Shown here piece by piece: positions 11,101-22,169 of a stretch of 64,000 nt of DNA. Origin of the DNA: Odiellus spinosus (taxonomy: Eukaryota; Arthropoda; Arachnida; Opiliones; Phalangiidae); contig OY987239.1 of the NCBI GenBank assembly GCA_963920705.1, forward strand, positions 11,229,004-11,293,003, written 5' to 3'. Position numbers and translations under genes: made by a program. Within the stretch, counting starts at the first letter, position 1, and every line of letters starts with the position of its first letter. The notes under the pieces are model-generated. The model searched no databases, was not told the origin of the DNA, and saw only the letters and a program-made list of their open reading frames with translations.

Positions 11101-13002
11101 GTATAAATAAGAAATAAATGTTTCTGGAAACTTGTAGAAAATTTTAAATTAGAAAATTGCCCGCTAGCGACGTTTTGTGATTTAAATAAATACGATAAAT
11201 TAAAAATATGATATCATCGTAATATCATTAAGCCTTGGTAATAAAATGTAGGCTTTAATTGACTGTTTTTTTTCAAAATCTTGGATTCCTTGTAAGAGGT
11301 CCACGGGTTAATAAACAGCACAGCCTTCGTAATTATCTCGTGTTTAATTATAGGTGGCCTGGGTGTTGTGTTTTCAATCTGTTGGTTTTGGATAACGGTT
11401 GAAAATCCATCGGATCATTCAACAATATCCCAGAAAGAGCTTTTGTATTTAACTGAGAGTCAAGGGGATTATAAGAACGTAAAGGTAGGATTATCCAAGC
11501 TTTTCAAATAATCCGCGTTTATATTTAAACAAGATTAGTAAAGATAAAGGTGCCAAGCCACGTGAATACTTGGAATCCGGGGTCTTTGAAACTGGTACCC
11601 TAAGCAATATCGATAAATACGATTGCAGTGTAATATTCATAATCGACGCAGCTGGGCTAATATTCGTGTAATTTTCATTTTAGGGGATTTATTTGTGTGT
11701 TTTTGTAGATACAAATTCCATGGAAAGAGCTTTTATTATCGCGTCATACGTGGATTTTTATAATTGCTGGTTTCATTGACTGTTGGTCTTACGACCTGAT
11801 GTTAATCAATGCGCCCATATTTTTGAACAAAATTTTAAAATTCGATATGGAATCGGTAATTATTATTATTAATTGAATATTATTAATTTATAATTACGAA
11901 ATGTTTAATTTAATTTACAGAACGCCTTGATTAATTCTCTCCCCTACTTGTTAAATATGGTCATGATACTATTATCAGGTTACCTCTCGAAAGTAATTAT
12001 CTCTAAAGAATGGCTATCAGTAACTCACACCAGAAAACTATGGTTCTTCATGGGCCATATATCTTCGTCCCTCATGTTGCTGGGTGTGACTTTCGTGGGT
12101 TGCGACCGAGTACCCGTTTTGTTACTGCTTTTCGGTGGACAAGCGATTGGTAGTGTCACAAATGCAGGGCTTAAAGTCGCCATCATGGACGTAGCTCCTA
12201 GTTACGCCGGTAAGCCCATGCCACAATTTAAAGTTACAGCATAGAATTTTTATAGAATTTTTCTAGAATTTTCCCGAACTTTCCCGAATCTTTCCCGAAC
12301 TTTCCCGAATCTTTCCCGAACTTTCCCGAACTTTCCCGAACTTTCCCGAACTTTCCCGAACTTTCCCGAACTTTCCCGAATCTTTCCCGAATCTTTCCCG
12401 AACTTTCCCGAATCTTTCCCGAACTTTCCCGAATCTTTCCCGAACTTTCCCGAATCTTTCCCGAACTTTCCCGAATCTTTCCCGAACTTTCCCGAATCTT
12501 TCCCGAACTTTCCCGAATCTTTCCCGAACTTTCCCGAATCTTTCCCGAACTTTCCCGAAACTTTCCCGAATCTTTCCCGAACTTTCCCGAATGTTCTAAA
12601 ATGTTCTAAAGTGTTTTAGAATGTTTTAGAATGTTCTACAATGTTGAACTAATTGATTATTTATCCGTGCAGGTACAATTACAAGTCTTTATAACGGATT
12701 CGCGAACTTTAGTGGTTTCTTAGGTCCGATGATGATTGGATCATTAACAAATAATAACGTGAGTAACGTAAAGAGAGGCTGTCACAAATATAGCATCCGG
12801 TGATTCCGAATTTCTTATTATTTAGCAAACCTTGGAGCAATGGTACAAAGCTTTCTACATCACTATAGCCATCAGTATATTCTGTGTCCTTTTATTTGTG
12901 TTATTTGGGACAGCGAAGCTTCAACCGTGGGGCAAGGCTAAAGAACTTCAAGAGAATAATCCCAAGACGAACAATGGCGACGTAACGATTACAAAATTTT
13001 AG
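8106..13002 (+). CDS. SLC17-type major facilitator transporter, copy A
   Basis: Nine exons: 8106-8321, 8712-8745, 8823-9022, 9431-9608, 11354-11484, 11709-11855, 11921-12209, 12673-12758 and 12826-13002 (stop TAG). All introns are GT-AG and phases agree throughout, giving 485 residues, the usual SLC17 length. SLC17 proteins are 12-helix organic-anion/phosphate/sialic-acid/glutamate symporters. Seen here: a first helix near residues 10-38 ending LRNSLNLAIVAMV; a luminal loop, then FDWDEYVQG leading into LGSFYYGY; the loop motif DRFGGK; RVIMGLAEG at the exon 3/4 junction; WFTTTER; and GGWESSFYFFG. The cytosolic segment ENPSDHSTIS is followed by IQIPWKELL (exon 6), and the last helix ends FGTAKLQPWGKAKE. 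The first ATG is chosen because the copy B ATG aligns with it. AATAAA lies at 13033-13038. Introns 3 and 4 carry M1 elements, intron 4 also carries M3, and intron 7 a minisatellite. Substrate cannot be told from sequence. The family call is firm and the exon borders are likely. Confidence 0.9.
8420..8645. repeat. Degenerate GATTTCGGGG-type minisatellite in intron 1 of copy A
   Basis: Irregular repeats of the form CTTGATTTCGGGGYC run through the middle of intron 1. Nothing like it is in intron 1 of copy B, which instead carries an F3 element. Confidence 0.6.
9034..9370 (-). mobile_element. M1 copy 6, in intron 3 of transporter A
   Basis: Duplication GTGTAAC. Lies 11 bases inside the 5' splice site. 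The same site and orientation are occupied in transporter B (16412), yet this copy carries the CTTCTAACTCG block and the other CTCCGATCTCG. Confidence 0.95.
9720..10052 (-). mobile_element. M1 copy 7, in intron 4 of transporter A
   Basis: Duplication AATAAAC. Slightly short (333 bp). Absent from intron 4 of transporter B. Confidence 0.95.
10508..10788 (+). mobile_element. M3 foldback miniature element, in intron 4 of transporter A
   Basis: 281 bp, ends CAAGAAGGATCAGATAAGGA, duplication ATGAAAC. Long GC-rich arms (GGAAATGTGGGG repeated inverted at the far end). Absent from transporter B. Confidence 0.92.
12262..12592. repeat. CTTTCCCGAA(T) minisatellite in intron 7 of copy A
   Basis: About thirty units of CTTTCCCGAA alternating between 10- and 11-base forms (with or without a T). 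It sits in intron 7, which is 463 bases here but only 60 bases in copy B, so the array expanded or was inserted after the gene duplication or was lost from copy B. Confidence 0.9.
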
Positions 13003-13049
13003 AAATTCGATTTTTATCACTTGTAATTCAACAATAAAATGGTGGTAGC

Positions 13050-13186
13050 TACAGTGGGTTCTATGGGTCATTTTAAGACGAAAATGTTCTATGACGTTTT
13101 GTCGTACGGGGCGCCGTTTAAGAATTACGAAATGAATCATGTATGGATGACCCCTTAACGTACATTAATAAACGTATACTCAATGC
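13050..13186. repeat. F10 left arm, cut by M1 copy 8
   Basis: Matches the left arm at 6072; the right arm is missing beyond the M1 insertion. It overlaps the likely 3' untranslated region of transporter A. Confidence 0.7.
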
Positions 13187-13514
13187 CAGAAGCCGATGAA
13201 ACCCTCCTTTGAAGTCTACTACTCTAATGTTCGATATAACGCTCCTCTCTGTATGGGTAAAATTCCCAATTTTTCGAGATCGGAGGGGTCCTACTTCATA
13301 CCCCCGTCTACGGAAAATTGGAAATTCTCTCTCTCCACAAACGACGACGTTTTTTTGACGAACTCCGAGGCTGCTAGAGATATTCGACGAACTCCCGCTC
13401 CGAAAATATCTACCGTTAGGAGGCGTACGAATCGCGCTTTTTGAAACTAACCCATACAGAGAGGGGTAGACAAGACCAGGGAGTAATAGACTTCAAAGGA
13501 GGGTTTCATCGGCT
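13187..13514 (+). mobile_element. M1 copy 8, right end lost
   Basis: Inserted in an F10 foldback repeat just downstream of transporter A. The right terminus stops at CATCGGCT, so no target duplication is visible. Confidence 0.9.
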
Positions 13515-13827
13515 AAAATTAATTTTTTCCAATACATATATTACCTTATTAATAGGGTTTTTTACGTGTTTTTATTGTAAACTAAATGTATATTTAACCA
13601 ATCAAAATAAAATCATATAGGCCTAATTCACCTTGAATTTGGCGTACATATTGAAATATATTTCATGGCGATTAAATAGAGGTACTGTACAGTTACAGGT
13701 ACATTTTCATATCTGTAAACAGCTGTAAACAACCCTGTAATATAGGTGAAACTCTAATATTACCATGAGTTCAACCACGTGAGTGCTTAAGGGGAAGTGA
13801 AAGGTTTTGTGTTTTGAGAAAAAATAC

Positions 13828-14250
13828 TACCTAGATGGCGTTGAAATTCGTCTCTAAATATTTTAATTTCAATTTTTATTCGGCAAACATCTATAAAGCT
13901 TTAGATTGGGAGGAAATACACTCGAGATTACGTCAATAAACCGAAAAACGGCTTAATTATTTCATTTTTCCGTTGCCCCGATCTCAATTTCCCGAAATCG
14001 CGATTTTCGATAGGTAGCGACATCTATGACCTTTCCTCGTAAACTACCGTAATTACGCTTTCTTCTAATGATAAAATACTTCAACTAGTACGTCATCTTG
14101 TCTAAATATTCGTTAATTACTTCATTAGCGTCGCTATTAATTAAAATTCAAACGATAGAAATCGGAAAAGCCGGGAGTAATCGCGTAACAACGAATAAAA
14201 GAGTCGAACCATTAACTATTAGTATTTAAATTTACGTTTTGAATTTCGGT
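13828..14250 (-). mobile_element. F9 repeat, upstream of transporter B
   Basis: Starts TACTACCTAGATGGCGTTGA; the same body on the minus strand. Confidence 0.75.
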
Positions 14251-14412
14251 TCAATAATAATTAATTGAATAGTTGAATTATTCTAATTTAGATTAGTGTT
14301 TAACGTTTATTTTATACAATATTTTAGTATCCGAGTCAAACAACCACAATATCAACTCCTGATACTACAAATGGCCTCAAAAACAAAATATAACGTCAAG
14401 TTATGATAGAGG

Positions 14413-14511
14413 TATAAAGCTGTTCATTTAATACACGGATCTAAACAACTTTAACGTAGATGTTACTTCAAATGCTGCAAATTCTAGTATACTGTCATAC
14501 CACGATCTTGT
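14413..14511 (+). promoter_or_regulatory. Candidate TATA core promoter of transporter copy B
   Basis: TATAAAG begins at 14413 in a block shared with copy A. Between the shared block and the start codon copy B has about 35 extra bases (about 14462-14496), so its predicted leader is longer, near 70 bases. Confidence 0.42.
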
Positions 14512-17500
14512 ATGGTACCAAGCATCATGATACCGAAAAGGTTTATTTTAACATTTATGTTAAGCATAGGTACGGCAATATTATATGCCCTAAGAAACAG
14601 TCTTAACATGGCCATCGTTGCAATGGTCATATATCGAAACCCTAAAGTAAATAATAGTGGAGGAACGCAGTGCGTCTACGAGGAGGTCAATGAAGGTACA
14701 AGTGTCGAAGAGATATTGGAGGAACAGGTATGCTTTATTTGGAGCTTTTTTAAGGCCAAGGCTGCGTTCATTAACTCTTAGTAAAGTTTCCTAATTAAAG
14801 CTCGGAATTCGTATAATTTTTATTAATTGGATAAAATCTACTAAATTCTGATGTATATTATCCGTTTGACTTCATTGGAGTTAACTTATTCCAAGATAAA
14901 GTAACAAAAACCTAATCCATATCCGTTTTTATTATCCAACAAAAATGGCAACTTATCTTAGAATATTATCCGATGCGTTATACGTTCGGATAAAAAAACA
15001 TTCAAAATTTATTTTCCGTGAAAAATAACGAATAAAAAGATGATTTAAAATCTTAGTTTCGTCGTTTTATTTATATTCTTCGAATTAAAAGTCAATTTGA
15101 AATTTTTTCTTATATTTTAGACTCTGGAAACGCGAATTATCCATCGTTATACGTTTGAAAACGAGTAATTTGTAGATAGATAAAGCGGCGAAGGCTTATC
15201 TTCGGGTAAACCTTTTAATAATTATACGAATATAGAAATTTCATTGTTTTAGTTACGAACAATTTTTCCTTGAATAAAATATCTGAAAATATATGAATAA
15301 TTGAAGATAATGGATCGATCCGATTCCGAGCTCTAATTTTTACAGCCTAATCATATCAGCTGTTGTTTGTTTGATGAAAATTATGTTTTTAGTCATAATT
15401 GTAATCTTTAAAACAGGGCGGTTCATTTGACTGGGACGAGAATGTTCAAGGTAAAAATAATTTAAAGGAAGATTATTAGGTGAAAATTTCCTACCCATTT
15501 TATTTTTTTATCTGATTCCTTGCAATTAAATATATCCTGCTGAATTTTTTCACATTTTTTAAAAAATTATTTCGTTGAGAATTAATTATTTAAAACTTAA
15601 TTAGTCTTAGCTATGTGTTTGAATTTTTCACTGTTGCCAAAGGACCAATCAGAGCTAAGAGCCAATGACGGGAGACTCTATCGAAGTTAGATCGTAGAAC
15701 TCCTAGCGACATCTAGGTGATAATATAAAGATCTTGGTTTAAATTGAAGATTTGAAATAGAATAGTTTACTAATTTTCTCCAAAAGAAGCGGCAGCTACG
15801 TTTTAAAAACTATAAGCTTCGCTAGTAACGAGCTTTGGATGATAATGATGCCTACAATCTTTTATAAACCTAATTTTCATAAAAATCAAATCCAAAATTT
15901 AAACTACGTTATCACCTAGATGTCGCTAGGGTTTCTACTTTTTATCTTAGTAAGTCGGGGGATGAGTCCTTGGTTCTGATTGGCTCCTTGGCAATAGTAG
16001 AAAAATTCAAATGCATGTTTAGGATATAAAACTTTAAAAAAATATTTTCTAATAGTATTTGTACTTCAAAAATTATGAAACAATTCAGGGGAGCATATTT
16101 TTACATAAGGAATCAGAAAAAAAAAATACTTCATTTCAGCTAATAGTATCCCTTTAAATAGTCAAGGGTCCTTTTAAAAGTAGGTATTCTATAATTTTAG
16201 GCATGGTTCTTGGATCATTTTACTACGGTTACGTTATAGCCAATTTTGTGGGAGGTTACTTGGCCGAGCGGTTTGGTGGGAAAATCGTCTACGGTTCGGG
16301 AGTTTTCATCACAACCGCTCTCAATGTTTTAGGACCGGTTGTAGCCAACGTTGGCTATCAGTACTTTTTCGCGCTAAGAGTAATTATGGGTTTGGCCGAA
16401 GTAAGTGTAACCAGAAGCCGATGAAACCCTCCTTTGAAGTCTATTACTCCCTGGTCTTGTCTACCCCTCTCTGTATGGGTTAGTTTCAAAAAGCGCGATT
16501 CGTACGCCTCCTAACGGTAGATATTTTCGGAGCGGGAGTTCGTCCAGCGAATATCTCTAGCAGCCTCGGAGTTCGTCAAAAAAACGTCGTCTTTTGTGGA
16601 GAGAGAGAATTTCCAATTTTCCGTAGACAGGGGGGTATGAAGTAGGACCCCTCCGATCTCGTAAAAATGGGAATTTTACCCATACAGAGAGGAGCGCTAT
16701 ATGGAACATTAGAGTAGTAGACTTCAAAGGAGGGTTTCATCGGCTTCTGGTGTAACCCTACGCGCGAGATTATAAGCCCGATTCAAAGAGTGTGTTTGTA
16801 TTTTTTCAGGGCGTAACCCAACCATCTCAGATTACACTCGTTACCAAGTGGTTCACCACAACCGAAAGAGCTTTTCTGTACTCCTTCATGGTTATGGGTG
16901 GTCGCCTAGGAAACATGGTGGCTGCACCAATAACAGCCGCTTTATGCGAGTCACCAGGCGGTTGGGAATCATCATTCTATTTTTTTGGTGCGTTAATTGG
17001 TGTAATTGTAATAAAAATAGACCCCTAATATAAGGCATACAAGATTTACATTAACCCGTATAACATAAGAGGCGATTCTACCTTTTAGGTGGCCTTGGTG
17101 TAATGTTTTCAATCTGTTGGTTTTGGATAACGGTTGAAAATCCATCGGATCATTCAACGATATCCCAGAAAGAGCTTTTGTATTTAACTGAGAGTCAAGG
17201 GGATTATAAGAACGTAAAGGTAGGATTATCCAAGCTTTTCGCATAATCCGCGTTTATATTTAAATAAAAGATTAGTAAAGATAAAGGTGCCAAGCCACGT
17301 GAATACTTGGAATCCGGGGTCTTTGAAACTGGTACCCGAAGCAGTCTCGATAAATACGATTGCAGTGTAACATCAGAAGCCGATGAAACCCTCCTTTGAA
17401 GTCTACTACTCTAATGTTCGATATAGCGCCCCTCTCTGTATGGGTAAAATTCACAATTTTACGAGATCGGAGGGGTCCTACTTCATACCCCCCTGTCTAC

Positions 17501-19164
17501 GGAAAATTGGAAATTCTCTCTCTCCACAAACGACGACGTTTTTTTGACGAATTCCGAGGCTGCTAGAGATATTCGCTCGACGAACTCCCGCTCCGAAAAT
17601 ATCTACCGTTAGGAGGCGTACGAATAGCGCTTTTTGAAACTAACCCATACAGAGAGGGGTAGACAAGACCAGGGAGTAATAGACTTCAAAGGAGGGTTTC
17701 ATCGGCTTCTGGTAACATTCATAATCGACGCAGCTAGGCTAATATTCGTGTAATTTTCATTTTAGGGTTTTTATTTGTGTGTTTTTGTAGATACAAATTC
17801 CATGGAAAGATCTTTTATTATCGCGTCACACGTGGATTCTTATAATATCTGGTTTCGCAGACAGTTGGACTTACGAACTGATGTTAATCAATGCGCCCAT
17901 ATTTTTGAACAAGATTTTAAAATTCGATATGGAATCGGTAATTATTATTATTAATTTAATATTATTAATTTATAATTAATGTTTAATTTAATTTACAGAA
18001 TGCCTTGATCAATTCTCTCCCTTACTTGTTAATCATGGTCATGATACTATTATCAGGTTACCTCTCGAAAGTAATTATCTCTAAAGAATGGCTATCAGTA
18101 ACTCACACCAGGAAATTATGGTACTTCATGGGCCATATCTCTTCGTCCATCACGTTGCTGGGTTTGACTTTCGTGGGTTGCGACCGAGTATCTGTTTTGT
18201 TACTGTTGTTCGGTGGATTAGCGATTGATAGTGTCACGAATGTTGGGGCTAAAGTCGCCATCATGGACGTAGCTCCTAGTTACGCCGGTAAGTCAGAATT
18301 TTTACGTGTTTTAAAAAGCAGCTTTGAACTATTTGAATATTTATCAGGTACAATTACAAGTTTTAATAATGGACTAGCGAACTTCAGTGGGTTCTTAGGT
18401 CCAATGATGATTGGATCATTAACAAATAATAATGTGAGTAACCATTTTTCTAGTAGTGTGGATATTATCAGAGGTATATAATAACCCCCTTCGGGGGGAA
18501 GTATGAAAGTCTATACTACCAATGCTAAAAATCACGAACAACGAGAGCCCGCTGCTGACTATCTAGGCCACTAGCTCGCGCTGGACTTCTCAATGTCGCT
18601 ACTCTATAGTAAATTGTCTTTGTATAAACAAGACGGCTCGATTTGTGTTTAGAACTTCCTGTCTCGGGAGTCAGGCTGTCTGTTAAAATGGAGTCGAAGG
18701 TTGACTTCGGCTCGCGAGTTCCGGAAGCGCGCGTAGGGAAAATTTAGTCAGGTTCAAAATGGTGTAACTATTTTTTGGGAGTAAAGCGGTGTGTCGATCC
18801 GCCGCGATTTACGCCGGGCACTCGTTGTTCGTCGATTTAGCCTACCTTTCATACTTCACCCCGAAGGGGTTATTATATACCTCTGATATTATACAGCATA
18901 GAGACAGCCCTACCAAGAAGGCATTTCATTTAAAAGTTGGTGTTAAAATTATTGGTGTAAATCTGAATTTCTTATACTTTTTAGCAAACATTGGAACAAT
19001 GGTACAAAGCTTTCTACATCACCATAGCAATCAATATCTTCAGCGTCCTTTTATTTGTGTTATTTGGGACAGCGAAGCTTCAACCATGGGGCAAAGCGAA
19101 AGAACTTCAAGAAGAGAATATTCCCAAGACGAACAACAGCGACGTTACTATTACAAAACTTTAG
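14512..19164 (+). CDS. SLC17-type major facilitator transporter, copy B
   Basis: Tandem duplicate of the gene at 8106. Exons: 14512-14727, 15417-15450, 16201-16400, 16810-16987, 17089-17219, 17791-17937, 17999-18287, 18348-18433 and 18985-19164 (TAG), giving 486 residues. Every exon has the same length and phase as in copy A except the last, which is three bases longer. Divergence is uneven: exon 5 differs by one residue in 44, exon 6 by 7 of 49, and exon 1 most strongly in the loop after residue 50. The family motifs (FDWDENVQG, LGSFYYGY, ERFGGK, RVIMGLAEG, WFTTTER, KLQPWGKAKE) are all kept, so both copies look functional, perhaps with different substrates or sites of expression. Intron 4 uses the less common donor GTGCGT. 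Insertions: F3 in intron 1, a TTAA element in intron 2, M1 in introns 3 and 5, M2 in intron 8. Intron 7 is 60 bases and stop-free in frame, so retention would add 20 residues. Confidence 0.9.
14797..15333 (+). mobile_element. F3 element in intron 1 of transporter B
   Basis: Near complete; left terminus reads AAAGCTCGG. Absent from intron 1 of transporter A. Confidence 0.88.
15466..16153 (+). mobile_element. F7 foldback element at TTAA, intron 2 of transporter B
   Basis: 688 bp between duplicated TTAA. Ends AGGAAGATTATTAG / CTAATAGTATCCCT. Long imperfect arms include CGACATCTAGGTGATAA and its inverse, and AACCAATCAGAGC-like blocks. Intron 2 of transporter A has the single TTAA (8757-8760), so the element arrived after duplication. 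No other copy in the window. Confidence 0.9.
16412..16749 (-). mobile_element. M1 copy 9, in intron 3 of transporter B
   Basis: Duplication GTGTAAC at the position equivalent to copy 6. Confidence 0.95.
17374..17711 (+). mobile_element. M1 copy 10, in intron 5 of transporter B
   Basis: Duplication GTAACAT. Transporter A has the empty site (near 11629, a single GTAATAT), which defines the element ends exactly. Confidence 0.97.
18469..18885 (-). mobile_element. M2 miniature element, in intron 8 of transporter B
   Basis: 417 bp with ends CAGAGGTATATAATAACCCC; 7-bp duplication ATATTAT. The subterminal regions form second inverted blocks around ACGAACAACGAG. Opposite in orientation to the other two M2 copies. 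Non-coding. Confidence 0.93.
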
Positions 19165-19204
19165 AAATTTGTTAACTAAGAGTAACAAGTTAATAGACTA
19201 GTAA

Positions 19205-19800
19205 TTTTTAATTTCAAAAGTTTTGAAAATGGGTGATTATAAAATATGTATTTTTACTGTCTCGGTAATTAGGGTCCTATCTTCTCCGTGTCTTTTCCTA
19301 GAGTGTTGAAGCTGTGTTCCCCGAATAGCCCCATTCTTAATCTACAAAATGAGCCCTTCCATCTTTAAATAGACCCGACCAAAGTTAAGTTATACATTTT
19401 TAAATGAAAGTGTTCACAAATAGAAGCGTTCAGATTTAGGAGTAAATGGGGATTATAAAATATGTATTTTTACTGTCGGGGTAATTAGGGTCGTATCTTC
19501 TCCGTGTCTTTTCCTAGAGTGTTGAAGCTGTGTTCCCCGAATAGACCCATTCTTAATCTACAAAATAAACTCTTCCATCTTTAAATAGACCCAACCAAAG
19601 TAAAGTTATACATTTTTAAATGAAAGTGTTCACAAATAGAAGCGTGCGTTCAGATTTAGAAGGAAAATGGGTGATTATAAAATATGTATTTTTACCATCG
19701 CTGTAATTTTGTTTCTATGACATATGTATATATATTTTGAATCGTTTTTTAACGATCAACCCGAAAATATCACTCAATTTCAGTTTAAAGTTCATGAAAA
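19205..19800 (+). mobile_element. F6 composite element with 221-bp internal repeats
   Basis: Two internal repeats (AGGGTCGTATCTTCTC...GCGTTCAGATTTAGAAGG) followed by the common tail CATATGTATATATATTTTGA and a small hairpin ATCGTTTTTTAACGAT. Lies just after transporter B. Confidence 0.8.
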
Positions 19801-20802
19801 CCTGTCAGAGCCTTATTTTAACCTTTGATAAAATAATGACAATATTATTTAAACTAAATTATTAGCTTTGATGTTATTGCATTGATTACTCGAGAGAAAC
19901 TCAGTAACATATTTTGGATAATCTTACAAAGGTTATGACGTCATATGAACTGTAAAAGGCTATTAGAACGAACGTATAGTGTTGACGTTAGCAAGATTAT
20001 TAAACTTTTTTTCGGCTATAAATGGAAGGCCTCTAGGGGTCAATTGGACGTACCAACGAGATTCTAGCGTGATAACCGAGAGAGAAAGTTTTCAATAATA
20101 GATCCAAGTGGGTCGACAAACTCGCCCATAAGGGCTGAACCCAAATTTCTAACATAAATATATTATATCAGAAGCCAATGAAACCCTCCTTTGAAGTCTA
20201 CTACTCCAATGTTCCATATAGCGCTCCTCTCTGTATGGGTAAAATTCACAATTTTCCGAGATCGGAGGGGTCCTACTTCATACCCCCCTGTCTACGGAAA
20301 ATTGGAAATTCTCTCTCTCCACAAACGACGACGTTTTTTTGACGAACTCCGAGGCTGCTAGAGATATTCGCTCGACGAACTCCCGCTCCGAAAATATCTA
20401 CCGTTAGGAGGCGTACGAATCGCGCTTTTTGAGAATAACCCATACAGAGAGGGGTAGACAAGACCCGGGAGTAATAGACTTCAAAGGAGGGTTTCATCGG
20501 CTTCTGATTATATGATCTTGATTATATGAAAAAAAACCTAAGCGGTCCTAATAAGTGTTTGGAATCGGATCGAACCATTATCTTCTGTTTTTCTTATTTT
20601 TTCAGATATTTTATTTTAATTTGTAAATTCAATAAATATTAAAATGAGTGGGACTGGCTGAGCATCGACTTTATGGTATCAAATCGGGGGTTAGTGGGTT
20701 ACGCCTGACATTTCTTTTGAGCGTCTAGGTCACACTATTAAAACAAGTTGATGAAAAGATATAATCTCTACACCTCACCCGGTTGTAAACGCCTATATGT
20801 AA
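19801..20802. other. Mostly unassigned; possible TATA box at 20017
   Basis: TATAAA at 20017-20022 precedes CAATTGGACG; no open frame follows, so a role as promoter of the downstream IR gene is only a guess. M1 copy 11 occupies 20169-20506. Confidence 0.25.
20169..20506 (+). mobile_element. M1 copy 11
   Basis: Duplication ATTATAT. Mosaic of the two subfamily blocks: GAGAATAACC as in the CTTCTAACTCG copies, but the other arm has the CTCCGATCTCG-type sequence. Confidence 0.95.
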
Positions 20803-21430
20803 ATGGGGTTCTCAAGGTTCCCAAGTATTCAAATTCCCAATACAGGCTCCAAGTTTCCATGTTTCCAAGTTTCCAAGGTTTCCAATGATCCCAAGTTACC
20901 AGGTTCCTATAGTTTCCAAAGTTCCCTAAGGTTCCCAAGTATCCAAGTTTCCAAATGCCCAAGTTTCAAAATTTCCAAGTTCCCAAGTTTCCAAATTTCC
21001 AAGTTCCAAAGTTTCCAAATTCCCAGGTTTCCAAATTTCCAAGATTCCAAATTCCCAGGTTTCCAAATTCCCAGGTTTCCAAGTTCCAAAGTTTCCAAAT
21101 TCCCAAGTTTCCAAGTTCCCAAGTTTCCCAGGTTCCCAAGCTCCAAAGTTTCCAAATTCCCAGGTTTCCTAGTTCAAAAGTTTCCCAAGTTCCAAAGTTT
21201 CCAAATTCCCAGGTTTCCCAAGTTCCAAAGTTTCCAAATTCCCAGGTTTCCAAATTTCCAAGTTTCCAAGTTCCCAAGTTTCCCAGGTTCCCAAGCTCCA
21301 AAGTTTCCAAATTCCCAGGTTTCCTAGTTCAAAAGTTTCCCAAGTTCCAAAGTTTCCAAATTCCCAGGTTTCCAAATTTCCAAGTTTCCAAGTTCCCAAG
21401 TTTACAAATTTCCAAGTATCCAAGTTTCAT
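20803..21430. repeat. CCAAGTTTCCAAATTCCCAG minisatellite
   Basis: Degenerate short units (TTCCAAGTTCCCAAG and relatives) over 600 bases. Open frames on both strands are a by-product of the biased sequence. A block of about 130 bases is itself duplicated (about 21128-21240 against 21290-21370). Confidence 0.9.
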
Positions 21431-21838
21431 TATAAAAAAGTGGCGTCCTCATTGTGTATAAAGATTAACACACATTCCCTTTGTCACATTCGCTTATTGA
21501 AGTCTTTACCAACTACAACAGGCAACGCCGCAACGAATTCAATACCTACACCCCACCCTAGAGGGAAAGTGTAGCTAAAAAAATGACTTTCTGAACCGAA
21601 GCAAAGAATATAAGTGCGTCTCATCTTCCAGGCACCACGAATTGTAAAAGAAAAAAGAAAAAAAAGGCAGCCAAATGTGACCATCTTTTCGTGTCTTTGC
21701 CGATGAAACCCCATATACGCCTCTCGGGTTACCACTACAAAAAAAGGGACCAAACATATTTTTTGGGACTCTCTGATCTCGCACGCTTCGGGGAATAACC
21801 ATCCTCAATCTCGGTGTACACGTAAAGTATTCTAATAT
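21431..21838. other. No feature seen
   Basis: Short minus-strand open frames here show no recognisable domain. Confidence 0.5.
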
Positions 21839-22154
21839 CAAGAATTCATTCAGGTTCCATAAGAATATGGGAGGGCCGCGATTCAATAACCATCCTCCCA
21901 AACTTTGTAGCGAAAGTTCGTCCGCTTCGAATCGATTTTTCAAGTAAATCGCTCCTGACATCTATTATTAACCCGCGCCACTAACGACCTTGACATAATA
22001 TTTTGGGTAATAAAAATGGAGCCGACCGAAAAAAGATCTAAGCGTACAAATGTTGCGAAAATTGCGGACGAACTTTTGTTACAAAGTTTGGGAGGATGGT
22101 ACCAGAGGCTAAAGCTACGCTCCCATATTCTTATGGAACCTGAATGGATTCTTG
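21839..22154 (+). mobile_element. M4 foldback miniature element
   Basis: 316 bp, ends CAAGAATTCATTCAGGTTCC, duplication CTAATAT. Inner arms repeat ACCATCCTCCCAAACTTTGT in inverted order. Confidence 0.92.
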
Positions 22155-22169
22155 CTAATATTAAATATC

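Noticed and set aside
18789-19175. 128-residue open frame over the end of transporter B
   Set aside because: It is a shifted frame across M2 and the last exon; the true last exon is 18985-19164 in another frame.
20803-21461. Overlapping open frames of up to 174 residues on both strands
   Set aside because: They arise from the CCAAGTTTCC minisatellite and have only cyclic low-complexity sequence.
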